Positions 33,929 to 41,327 of a DNA stretch of 51,357 bases are shown here, piece by piece. The translations under genes were made by a program, and so were the position numbers. Numbering within the stretch: the stretch's first letter is position 1; each line of letters opens with the position of its first letter. Below the pieces are notes generated by a model. It was not told the origin of the DNA. It saw only the letters and a list, made by a program, of their open reading frames with translations, and made no database searches. This DNA is from Woeseiaceae bacterium (lineage in GTDB: Bacteria; Pseudomonadota; Gammaproteobacteria; Steroidobacterales; Woeseiaceae), in NCBI GenBank assembly GCA_013001045.1, contig JABDNG010000043.1:1-51357 (forward strand), in the 5' to 3' direction.

Positions 33929-36741
33929 AGTTGTGCCGCTTCGTCTCGCTCGCTGCGCTGGCCCTGGCCCTGTCGGCGCCGGCTGCCGGCGATCGCGTCA
34001 AGAAGAAGGACACGATCAAGAGTCTTGACAAGAAAACGGTGGAGATCCGGCCCGGCAAGGTTATCCTCGATGGCTCCGAACTTGCCCGCGACAACTATCG
34101 CGCATTCCTTGACCTGGTAACGGAAGATCCTGAGCTTCGCGCTGAAGCCATGCGTCGCCTGGGCGACCTGGAGCTCGAAGCGAGCGAGGCCGAGCAGCTG
34201 GCAAGCAATATCGATTCACTGGAATCCATGGCCTATGACAACGCCGTCGGGCTCTATCAGCAATTGCTTGAAGCCTATCCCGATTATCGTCGCAACGACA
34301 CCGTGTTGTACCAATTGGCGCGGGCGTATGAAGTCGGTGGCCGCACCGATGAGGCGCTCGAGGTGCTCGAGGAGCTCGTTACGGATTTTCCGAATACCGT
34401 TCTGATTGACGAGGTGCAGTTTCGTCGCGGCGAAATGCTGTTTCTGCGGAAACGCTACAACGAATCGGAAGCAGCGTACCAGGCCGTAAGAGACTACGGC
34501 GAAGAATCACGTTTCTATGAGCAGTCGCTTTATAAACTGGGTTGGTCCCAGTTCAAACTGGCATGGCACGAGGACAGTCTCGATCCATTTTTTGAATTGC
34601 TTGATCGCAAGATTACAGGCGTGGACATTGGCGAGGGTGAGCAGAGGCTCAGTAGTCTGCCGCGAGCCGAACGTGAGCTCGTAGAGGATACGTTCCGGAT
34701 CTTGAGCATCAGCTTCTCTTATATGGGAGGCGCTGACAGTATTGATGAGTTTCTGCAGCAGCGTCAGAATCTGGCCTATAGCTACGCGATCTACGACAAT
34801 CTTGGTGATCTGTATCTTGAAAAAGAACGCTACGTCGATGCGGCCGAAACGTATGGCGCGTTCGTCGACCAGGATCCCTTTCATCCCAAGGCACCGATTT
34901 TGCAGGTCGAAGTCATCAATGCGTATAAGGAAGGCGGATTCCCCAGCCTGGTGCTTGAGGGCAAGAAGGGCTTCGTCGAGCGTTACGGCATCGACGGGGA
35001 GTTCTGGGTTCGTAATCCTGCCGAGGAAAACCAGGCGGTTGCCTCTTATCTGAAAGCGAACCTCAACGATCTCGCGCAGTATTATCATGCCGAGGCACAG
35101 CGCGACGGCAAGAAGAGTGACTACCAGGAAGCAGCGAACTGGTACCGTAAATACCTCGCGTATTTCCCGGGCGAGCCCGACACCGCAAACACCAATTTCC
35201 TGCTCGCTGAAATATTGTTCGAAAGTGAGGATTACCGCGCGGCGACCGACGAGTATGAGCGCACCGCTTACGGCTACATGGATCATGATAAGTCCGCGGA
35301 AGCCGCATACGCGTCGATACTTTCCTATCGCGAGCACGAAAAATCGCTGGCTGGCGCCACAAAAGACGAGTGGCACCAGAAGTATCTCGATAGCGGCCTG
35401 AAGTTCGCCGACACTTATCCTGAGCATCCGGAGTCGGGCGCGGTCTTGACGACCGTAGCTGAAGACCTGTTCGCCCGGAACCAGTTCGATCTGGCGGTTG
35501 CCGTCGGGCAAGCCGTGATTGGCAAGCAACCGCCCGTCGAAACCGGGCTGGCTCGCACGGCATGGACAGTCATCGCTCATTCGCATTTTGATCTTCTGAA
35601 TTTTGTGGAAGCCGAGAGTGCGTATTACAGCTTGAAGAGTCATACACCGGCTGACGATGTCGTCGCGGTCGGGGAAATCAACGACCGAATCGCATCGTCC
35701 ATTTACAAGCAGGGTGAGAAAGCCCGTGATGCCGGTGATCTCGAGGCGGCCGTAACGCATTTTACGCGCCTCGGTCAGGTGGTCCCCAATTCTGATATTC
35801 GCGCAACGGCGGAATACGATGCGGCGGCCGCCTTAATTAATTTGCAAGCCTGGGATCGCGCATCCGGTGTCCTCGAGAATTTTCGACGCGATTACCCGAA
35901 CAGCGAGTTTGCCGATGACGTAACGAGCAAGCTCGCGGTTACTTACCTGGAGTCCGGCCAGTCGGACCAGGCGGCCGCCGAGTTCGAGCGAATTGCGATG
36001 GCCGAGTCGAGTACAGGCGACGTTCGTCGCGAGGCGCTCTGGAAAGCGTCGGATCTTTACAAGCAAACGGGGGCGCTGTCGAGCGAGCAACGGGTTCTGA
36101 ATGACATCATTCTGCGCTACCCGTCGCCGATCGCGGAATCGATCGAGGCTCGTAATCGACTGCTCGAAATTGCGCGGCAAACCGGCAACGAGCAGGAACG
36201 CGTCATGCGACTTCAAGATCTCGTCCAGGCGGATGCGACGGCAGGTGCCGAGCGAAACGATCGAACAAGGTACCTCGCCGCAACGGCAACGCTCGAGCTC
36301 GCAGATCCGGTTCGGCAGCGTTTTACTGCCGTCGAGTTGACGCAGCCGTTGGCCGACAGTCTCAAGCTCAAGAAATCGCTGATGGAAGATGTGATTTCCG
36401 CTTACACAGTGGCGGCCGATTACGGAGTGGCGGAGGTCACAACGGCAGCGACCTTCCGTCTCGGCGAAGTCTACGAGCAGTTCAGTTCCGACCTGATGGC
36501 GTCGGAAAGACCGCTGGATCTCGACGCTGAGGCACTCGAGCAATATGAGCTACTCCTCGAAGAACAGGCTTTTCCTTTTGAAGAAGAAGCGATCGATCTT
36601 TACAAGGCGAACGCCGACAGAGCGCCCGATGGCGTTTACGACGAGTGGGTTCAGAAGAGTTTTGAGCAACTCGCGGGCCTGATGCCAGGGCGATACGCGA
36701 AGAAGGAGCGCAGCGAAGATGTTGTCACAGCCCTTTACTGA
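33925..36741 (+). CDS. Large periplasmic TPR-repeat protein
   Basis: A 938-residue protein with signal peptide (1-22) and many tetratricopeptide units (YDNAVGLYQQLLEAYPDYRRNDTVLYQLARAYEVGGRTDEALEVLEELVTDFP is split over two repeats at about 103-155; others at about 400-460 and 590-700). It looks related in style to the long TPR proteins found with Agl/Glt gliding components and to YbgF/BamD-like scaffolds. Translation is coupled to the upstream TPR gene through ATGA. The end overlaps the next gene by 23 bases. Its size and repeats suggest a filament or bridge between inner- and outer-membrane parts, which is inference. Confidence 0.87.
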   Translation: MKLCRFVSLAALALALSAPAAGDRVKKKDTIKSLDKKTVEIRPGKVILDGSELARDNYRAFLDLVTEDPELRAEAMRRLGDLELEASEAEQLASNIDSLESMAYDNAVGLYQQLLEAYPDYRRNDTVLYQLARAYEVGGRTDEALEVLEELVTDFPNTVLIDEVQFRRGEMLFLRKRYNESEAAYQAVRDYGEESRFYEQSLYKLGWSQFKLAWHEDSLDPFFELLDRKITGVDIGEGEQRLSSLPRAERELVEDTFRILSISFSYMGGADSIDEFLQQRQNLAYSYAIYDNLGDLYLEKERYVDAAETYGAFVDQDPFHPKAPILQVEVINAYKEGGFPSLVLEGKKGFVERYGIDGEFWVRNPAEENQAVASYLKANLNDLAQYYHAEAQRDGKKSDYQEAANWYRKYLAYFPGEPDTANTNFLLAEILFESEDYRAATDEYERTAYGYMDHDKSAEAAYASILSYREHEKSLAGATKDEWHQKYLDSGLKFADTYPEHPESGAVLTTVAEDLFARNQFDLAVAVGQAVIGKQPPVETGLARTAWTVIAHSHFDLLNFVEAESAYYSLKSHTPADDVVAVGEINDRIASSIYKQGEKARDAGDLEAAVTHFTRLGQVVPNSDIRATAEYDAAAALINLQAWDRASGVLENFRRDYPNSEFADDVTSKLAVTYLESGQSDQAAAEFERIAMAESSTGDVRREALWKASDLYKQTGALSSEQRVLNDIILRYPSPIAESIEARNRLLEIARQTGNEQERVMRLQDLVQADATAGAERNDRTRYLAATATLELADPVRQRFTAVELTQPLADSLKLKKSLMEDVISAYTVAADYGVAEVTTAATFRLGEVYEQFSSDLMASERPLDLDAEALEQYELLLEEQAFPFEEEAIDLYKANADRAPDGVYDEWVQKSFEQLAGLMPGRYAKKERSEDVVTALY

Positions 36742-37381
36742 TTATGGGCGGCATGCGGCCGTCGTGCTGACCCTTTTCTTGCTGGCTGCCTGCGCCAGCG
36801 GTGGTGGCCCGACGGCGCCGGATTCCGGGCCGAAAGCGCAGCCCGCGGAGGTTGCGGGCGGGCTGGACGCCGAGACTTCGATCCCGCCGCAGGTTCGAAC
36901 GCTGTATGAGCAGGCCGCCGCCGCCATGGCTGCCGGCGATTACGTCGATGCCGAGCTGCGATTCAAGGAATTCCTGCTCCAATACCCGAGCTACCCGGGT
37001 GCCCACGTGAATCTCGCCATCATTCACGCAACTAATGAAAATGGCGAGGCCGCACAGTCGGCACTGGACGCGGCTTTGAGGCTGAACCCCAATCATGCCG
37101 CGGCGTTGAACCAATTGGGCATGCTACATCGCAAAAATGGCAAATTTCTCGAGGCAGAGGCCGCTTATATGAAGGCCGTCACAGTCAAACCCGATTACGC
37201 CTTGGCACACTACAACCTGGGCATCCTCAATGAGTTGTACCTGCAGCGCCTCGATGTTGCGTTGCAACATTTTGAGGACTACCAGGCGCTTGTCGGCGAA
37301 GACAAGCAGGTAGAAAAATGGATTGCGGATCTGAGACGCCGCATAGCGGCGGCTCAGCGCACGGCAAACGTGGCGGACTGA
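36719..37381 (+). CDS. TPR lipoprotein
   Basis: A 220-residue lipoprotein with type II signal peptide and lipobox LLAAC (acylated Cys25), a short Pro/Gly-rich linker, and four tetratricopeptide units over about 58-200 (AAAAMAAGDYVDAELRFKEFLLQYPSYPGAHVNLAIIH; AALNQLGMLHRKNGKFLEAEAAYMKAV). It resembles PilF-, NlpI- or Pal-associated TPR lipoproteins in layout. It starts inside the end of the previous gene, with AAGGAG 11 bases upstream. It would anchor the TPR scaffold to the outer membrane if sorted by Lol, which is inference. Confidence 0.88.
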   Translation: MLSQPFTDYGRHAAVVLTLFLLAACASGGGPTAPDSGPKAQPAEVAGGLDAETSIPPQVRTLYEQAAAAMAAGDYVDAELRFKEFLLQYPSYPGAHVNLAIIHATNENGEAAQSALDAALRLNPNHAAALNQLGMLHRKNGKFLEAEAAYMKAVTVKPDYALAHYNLGILNELYLQRLDVALQHFEDYQALVGEDKQVEKWIADLRRRIAAAQRTANVAD

Positions 37382-37386
37382 CGGAC

Positions 37387-37857
37387 ATGAGTACTGCAAC
37401 ACGCAAAGTATTCGGCACCGGATTCATGCTCGCCATGACGTTGGCAGCGTTTGCCACTTTCGCCCAGGAGGTAACGGACGACGATCTGATGCCGGCCGTC
37501 GACACGTCGCCAAATGATACGGCGTCCGAATCGCGTGCGGACGACCGTCGAGACGCAGAGATCGACGCGTTGGAGCCCAGCGTCACGTCGCCAGTGCTGG
37601 CACCGGACATTACGCGAAGCACGACCGGAACTCAGGTGATGGACTCACTTGAGCTCGGCCGAACCGAAATTACGGGCAACCAGGAATTGCCAAAGGTGCT
37701 TTATATCGTGCCATGGCAAAAATCAGATCCTGGCGACTTGATGGGCAAGCCCGTCAACTCACTGATCGATGAAGTGCTTGCACCGATCGACAGGGAAGAA
37801 TTTATACGCAAGGTCGATTACTACAACGACCTGTACGGTGAAGACGAAGATGAGTAG
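37387..37857 (+). CDS. Small secreted acidic protein of unknown function
   Basis: A 156-residue protein that I do not recognise, with signal peptide (1-26, TFA-Q). The mature part begins with an acidic, disordered-looking stretch (about 30-75) and ends in a conserved-looking segment (about 95-150) containing TGNQELPKVLYIVPWQK, PVNSLIDEVLAPIDREEFIRKV and a final EDEDE. It begins five bases after the TPR lipoprotein and 27 bases before exbB, so it belongs to the same run and probably to the same complex. Confidence 0.75.
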   Translation: MSTATRKVFGTGFMLAMTLAAFATFAQEVTDDDLMPAVDTSPNDTASESRADDRRDAEIDALEPSVTSPVLAPDITRSTTGTQVMDSLELGRTEITGNQELPKVLYIVPWQKSDPGDLMGKPVNSLIDEVLAPIDREEFIRKVDYYNDLYGEDEDE

Positions 37858-37884
37858 ACAGACTGTTTTTAGAGGAGCAGACAA

Positions 37885-38523
37885 ATGAGCACTATCGTGC
37901 GGTTTTTCCAGGATGGCGGTGCTTTCATGTACCCAATCCTATTCGTATTTGCAGTTGGCGTCGCGATCGCGATCGAGCGCTGGATGTTCCTGACGGTGTC
38001 GGGCGCAAGCAATCGCTCTTTGTGGAAGAAGATCGTGCCTTTCCTGAAGGCCGGTAATTTCCAGGAAGCCGCTGCAGTGACATCAAAATCAAAGGCAGCC
38101 ATTGGCTCGATTCTGACTTACGGTTTGTACCGCATTAAGTCGGCCCGACGACGCGACGATATCGAAAAGGCAATGGAAGAAAGCCTCATGGAGGTTTTGC
38201 CGCGGCTCGAGAAGCGTACGCATTACATCGCGACGCTGGCCAACGTGGCGACACTGCTGGGCCTGCTGGGTACGATTATCGGCCTGATCAACGCGTTCAC
38301 CGCTGTTTCGAATGCGAATCCGGCAGACAAAGCGGATATGTTGTCTGCCAGCATCTCGGTCGCCATGAATACGACGGCCTTCGGTTTGATGGCCGCTATT
38401 CCGCTCTTGCTCGTACATGCGTTGTTGCAGACCAAGACAAACGGTCTCGTGGACAGTCTCGAGATGGCGAGCGTCAAGTTCCTCAATGCTGTGACCGAAC
38501 GTCAGCTTAAGCACGGGGCGTAA
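37885..38523 (+). CDS. exbB: MotA/TolQ/ExbB-family proton channel protein
   Basis: A 212-residue inner-membrane protein with three membrane helices (about 12-32, 108-132 and 153-180) and the family segment YIATLANVATLLGLLGTIIGLINAFTAV. With ExbD/TolR partners it would form a proton channel that converts proton motive force into movement of a periplasm-spanning protein. An AGAGGAG ribosome binding site lies eight bases before the ATG. It is followed four bases later by exbD. The symbol is family-level: it could be called tolQ- or aglR-like. Confidence 0.93.
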   Translation: MSTIVRFFQDGGAFMYPILFVFAVGVAIAIERWMFLTVSGASNRSLWKKIVPFLKAGNFQEAAAVTSKSKAAIGSILTYGLYRIKSARRRDDIEKAMEESLMEVLPRLEKRTHYIATLANVATLLGLLGTIIGLINAFTAVSNANPADKADMLSASISVAMNTTAFGLMAAIPLLLVHALLQTKTNGLVDSLEMASVKFLNAVTERQLKHGA

Positions 38524-38526
38524 GGC

Positions 38527-39042
38527 ATGATCCGCAGCCGACATAGAGGCGGCCGTCATTATCGGAAAGATGCGGCCGAACTCAATATAACGGCATTCAT
38601 GAACCTGATGGTGATTCTGGTTCCGTTCCTGCTGATTACCGCGGTGTTCTCACGACTGGCAATTCTCGAATTGAATTTGCCAGGCTCCTCTAACGAGCCC
38701 GTGGACCCGCAGGAACAGGTATTTGAACTCGAAGTCATCGTTCGTCAGGAGAAGATCGAAGTCGGCGATCGTAACCAGGGTTTGCTCGGCGTCTACCCGA
38801 ACAGCGACGACGGTTACGATTATGACGCGCTGCGCACCAAGCTGTCAGAGCTGAAGAAAAGGTATCCGAAGAAGTCGGATGCTTCGATATTACTGGAGCA
38901 CGACATCGCGTATGAAACGATGGTGAACGTCATGGACATCGTGCGCGTCGCCGAGGCCATCGAGGACGAATCAGTTGTGCGTTCTGACCTGTTCCCGGAC
39001 ATATCGATCGGCGATGCGCCGGTTCTGGATGGAGGGGCATAA
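38527..39042 (+). CDS. exbD: ExbD/TolR-family protein lacking the channel aspartate
   Basis: A 171-residue protein with one N-terminal membrane helix (about 23-42) and a periplasmic domain, clearly ExbD/TolR type (AAELNITAFMNLMVILVPFLLITAVF). In ExbD, TolR and MotB this helix holds an Asp that carries protons (consensus ...TPFID...). Here the aligned position is Asn26 (codon AAC at 38602-38604). The downstream paralogue keeps Asp. The periplasmic part is longer and more acidic than in ExbD. If the two paralogues form a heterodimer, only one subunit would be protonatable. Confidence 0.88.
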   Translation: MIRSRHRGGRHYRKDAAELNITAFMNLMVILVPFLLITAVFSRLAILELNLPGSSNEPVDPQEQVFELEVIVRQEKIEVGDRNQGLLGVYPNSDDGYDYDALRTKLSELKKRYPKKSDASILLEHDIAYETMVNVMDIVRVAEAIEDESVVRSDLFPDISIGDAPVLDGGA

Positions 39043-39045
39043 GCG

Positions 39046-39573
39046 ATGGCCAGATCCGCTCGCGCAAAACGCATGGAGAAGCACCACAAGCGCAATAAGG
39101 GCGCGGGTGCGCTGAACCTGGTTTCACTGATGGATATTTTCACGATCCTGGTGTTCTTCCTGCTCGTAAATTCGTCCGATGTCGAGACCTTACCAAACGC
39201 CAAGGACCTGCAGCTGCCTGAATCAATTGCCGAAGAGAAAGCCAAGGAGACCGTGGTTATCCTGATCGGTAAAACCGACATCATTGTGCAGGGCAAACCC
39301 ATTGCGAAGATTGCGGATGTTATGGCGACAAAGGGCAATGACATACCGGCGTTGCGCAAAGCGTTGTTGTCACAGAATGATCGTGTCCTGCGTCGCGACG
39401 CACAGCAAGACATTGCCGGACGTGAAGTTACGATTATGGGGGACAAAGACATCCCCTACCGGCTGGTGAAGAAAGTCATGGCAACCTGCACGGAATCCGA
39501 TTACGGACGCATTTCGCTGGCGGTGTTGCAGAAGAGTTCGGACAAGCTCGGCAACATTCAGGCCGCACGATAG
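39046..39573 (+). CDS. exbD: ExbD/TolR-family protein with channel aspartate
   Basis: A 175-residue second ExbD/TolR protein. After a very basic cytoplasmic start it has one membrane helix (about 24-42, LNLVSLMDIFTILVFFLLV) with the expected proton-carrying Asp30. A periplasmic domain follows (about 60-170, KETVVILIGKTDIIVQGKPIAKI). It begins three bases after the first exbD. The basic N-terminus fits the inside-positive rule. Two ExbD-type proteins beside one ExbB is the arrangement seen in Myxococcus AglR-AglQ-AglS, by family knowledge. Confidence 0.92.
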   Translation: MARSARAKRMEKHHKRNKGAGALNLVSLMDIFTILVFFLLVNSSDVETLPNAKDLQLPESIAEEKAKETVVILIGKTDIIVQGKPIAKIADVMATKGNDIPALRKALLSQNDRVLRRDAQQDIAGREVTIMGDKDIPYRLVKKVMATCTESDYGRISLAVLQKSSDKLGNIQAAR

Positions 39574-39591
39574 GCACAGGGACGACATCGT

Positions 39592-39596
39592 AGGAG
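39592..39596 (+). promoter_or_regulatory. Ribosome binding site deciding the TTG start of the TonB-like gene
   Basis: AGGAG, eight bases before TTG at 39605. No ATG or GTG in frame lies before the membrane helix, so this site settles the start. Confidence 0.7.
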
Positions 39597-39604
39597 TCGC
39601 GGAA

Positions 39605-40552
39605 TTGGATTTACCGTTTTACAGAGAGTATGAATTGCCATGGACATCGGGCCAGGGACAAGAGCGTAAGTTCCGGCGCCTGCTCGGCATCGTACTCCTG
39701 ATCTGTGTCTTGCTGGGAATCGTATGGCCGTTCATTCCGGTCCCGGAACCTGATCCTTACGAGGTCGTTGAGATTCCACCTCGAATCGCCAAACTGCTGC
39801 TCGAAGAGAAACCGCTGCCGCCACCGCCTCCGCCGCCTAAAGAGGAGGAGCCGGAACCGGAAGAGGCGGAGCCCGAGCAGGTTGTGGAGGCCGAGCCCGA
39901 ACCAGAACCAGAGCCCGAACCGGAGCCCGAGCCCGATCGTGCAGAGATCGCACGAGAACAGGCGCAGGCAGCATTGATGCCGTTCGCAGAGGACCTCGCC
40001 GACCTTGTCGACCGGGACCTCGTCGAACAGATGGCGGACGACCGGCCACTGACGGAATCGGTCGGTGAGGCCGCACGTAACGAACGCTCGATGATCACAT
40101 CCAAGGCCGGCGCAGCATCGACCGGTATCAACACGGCGAGTATGAGCCGTAATACGGGCGGTTCCGGCATCGCGGGTCGATCGACGACCCGGGTTGCGAG
40201 CCCGGTTGCCGGCATTGGCCAGGCGGGCGGAGCGGCATCACGATCCGGTTCGAGCGGCAAGGCGTCGAGATCTCGTGAAGAAATTGAACTCGTGTTCGAC
40301 AAGAACAAGGGCGCGATATTCGCCCTGTACAATCGCGCCCTTCGACAGGATCCGTCGCTTGAAGGCAAGCTCGTGCTTAGACTGACAATTGCTCCAAGTG
40401 GACAGGTCACTATGTGCGAAGTTATCTCGAGTGAACTCGGCGACGCAGATCTCGAGCGCAAATTGGTTCAGCGCGTCAAGTTATTCCGGTTCCAGGCGAA
40501 AGACGTCGAAGCGATTACGACCACGAAGCCCATCGATTTCTTTCCAGCGTAA
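39605..40552 (+). CDS. TonB-like energy transducer with AgmX/PglI-type C-terminal domain
   Basis: A 315-residue protein built like TonB/TolA. A cytoplasmic start is followed by one membrane helix (about 26-45). Next come a run of seven prolines (72-78) and seven Glu-Pro repeats (97-110), typical of rods that cross the periplasm. A Ser/Gly-rich linker leads to a C-terminal domain (about 224-315: REEIELVFDKNKGAIFALYNRALRQDPSLEG..., LTIAPSGQVTMCEVISSELGDADLE). That domain matches the AgmX/PglI family known from myxobacterial gliding genes. It starts with TTG, preceded by AGGAG. It would be the moving arm driven by the ExbB/ExbD complex. It is the last gene of the run and is convergent with the DUF899 gene. 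Confidence 0.88.
   Translation: MDLPFYREYELPWTSGQGQERKFRRLLGIVLLICVLLGIVWPFIPVPEPDPYEVVEIPPRIAKLLLEEKPLPPPPPPPKEEEPEPEEAEPEQVVEAEPEPEPEPEPEPEPDRAEIAREQAQAALMPFAEDLADLVDRDLVEQMADDRPLTESVGEAARNERSMITSKAGAASTGINTASMSRNTGGSGIAGRSTTRVASPVAGIGQAGGAASRSGSSGKASRSREEIELVFDKNKGAIFALYNRALRQDPSLEGKLVLRLTIAPSGQVTMCEVISSELGDADLERKLVQRVKLFRFQAKDVEAITTTKPIDFFPA
39893..39934 (+). repeat. Hexanucleotide repeat encoding (Glu-Pro)7
   Basis: Seven GAR-CCN units encode EPEPEPEPEPEPEP in the TonB-like protein. Such tandem hexamers can gain or lose units by replication slippage, changing rod length by two residues per unit without breaking the frame. Confidence 0.8.
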
Positions 40553-40560
40553 CGCGAGCC

Positions 40561-41256
40561 TCAATATTCGTCGTGCCGCCTGACCCAGTCCATGGGGTAG
40601 GGCAGCTTATCTTCATCTCGACCCTTCGGCACCAGGTCCAGGATTTGGTAGACCGGGTTCAGGTTGTCGAGACCACGCGCGTATGTCGAATAGGTGTGAA
40701 ACACCTGCTCTTCATCGCCCTTGGCAAAAACGCTCAAACCCGGTAATTCGGGTCCAGGATTGTCGCTGACACGATAGTTGTAGCGAGCGTCCTTCGATTC
40801 GATTTGTTCTTCTGTAAACGATACATTGAAATCGTAATTGAAAGAATTGTCGGCTGACGATAGCCAGGGAAATTTCCAGTCCATGCGATCGCGATACGCC
40901 AACAGCTTGTCGAGCGGCCCACGCGAAATCACGGCGAACGAAACATCTCGGGCCCGGAGATGCGGAATCATTCCGTCGTAGCTGTCTGCCCAGAATGAGC
41001 AGGACTTGCAGCCCTCAGCCCAGTCGGGGTGATACATGAAGTGGTAGACGACCAGCTGTGACCGTGCGTCAAATAGATCGCTCAATGATCGCGAGCCGAA
41101 TTCGCCTTCGAACACATAATCCGCATTGATTTTTCGCCAGGGCAGCGCACGGCGCTTTTCTGCGAGTTCGTCTCGCGCACGTTGAAACGCTTTCTCGGCG
41201 TCCAGCAACTCCAGACGCGAAGTCATCCAGGCATCGTTTGTGGCTATGGCAGTCAT
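40561..41256 (-). CDS. DUF899 (thioredoxin-like) family protein
   Basis: A 231-residue protein of the DUF899 family, with a thioredoxin-like fold but no known reaction. Typical segments are LPWRKINADYVFEG, LVVYHFMYHPDWAEGCKSCSFWADSYDGMIPHLRARDVSFAVISRGPL and VFHTYSTYARGLDNLNPVYQILDLVPKGRDE. The CKSC pair could be redox-active. A GGGAG ribosome binding site (41262-41266, minus strand) supports the ATG at 41256. It is cytoplasmic by sequence. It stands alone on the minus strand, with its stop eight bases from the TonB-like gene's stop. Confidence 0.9.
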   Translation of the reverse strand: MTAIATNDAWMTSRLELLDAEKAFQRARDELAEKRRALPWRKINADYVFEGEFGSRSLSDLFDARSQLVVYHFMYHPDWAEGCKSCSFWADSYDGMIPHLRARDVSFAVISRGPLDKLLAYRDRMDWKFPWLSSADNSFNYDFNVSFTEEQIESKDARYNYRVSDNPGPELPGLSVFAKGDEEQVFHTYSTYARGLDNLNPVYQILDLVPKGRDEDKLPYPMDWVRRHDEY

Positions 41257-41288
41257 CGTTGCTCCCGTCGTGTTTTTCGCCTCGAATC

Positions 41289-41298
41289 AGGAGGTGAT
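41289..41298 (+). promoter_or_regulatory. Perfect Shine-Dalgarno sequence without a well-placed start codon
   Basis: AGGAGGTGAT is a full match to the 3' end of 16S rRNA, but the next gene starts 29 bases later at 41328. A GTG at 41311 opens a six-codon frame ending TGA (41329-41331), which overlaps that gene's ATG. This could allow translational coupling through a tiny leader, or the match may be accidental. Confidence 0.35.
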
Positions 41299-41327
41299 AG
41301 CATATACAAAGTGCCTTTCGGTGTTAA

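Noticed and set aside
34507-35760. A 417-codon open frame on the minus strand
   Set aside because: It is antisense to the 938-residue TPR gene, has no family resemblance or ribosome binding site, and arises from the G+C-rich codon pattern of the real gene.
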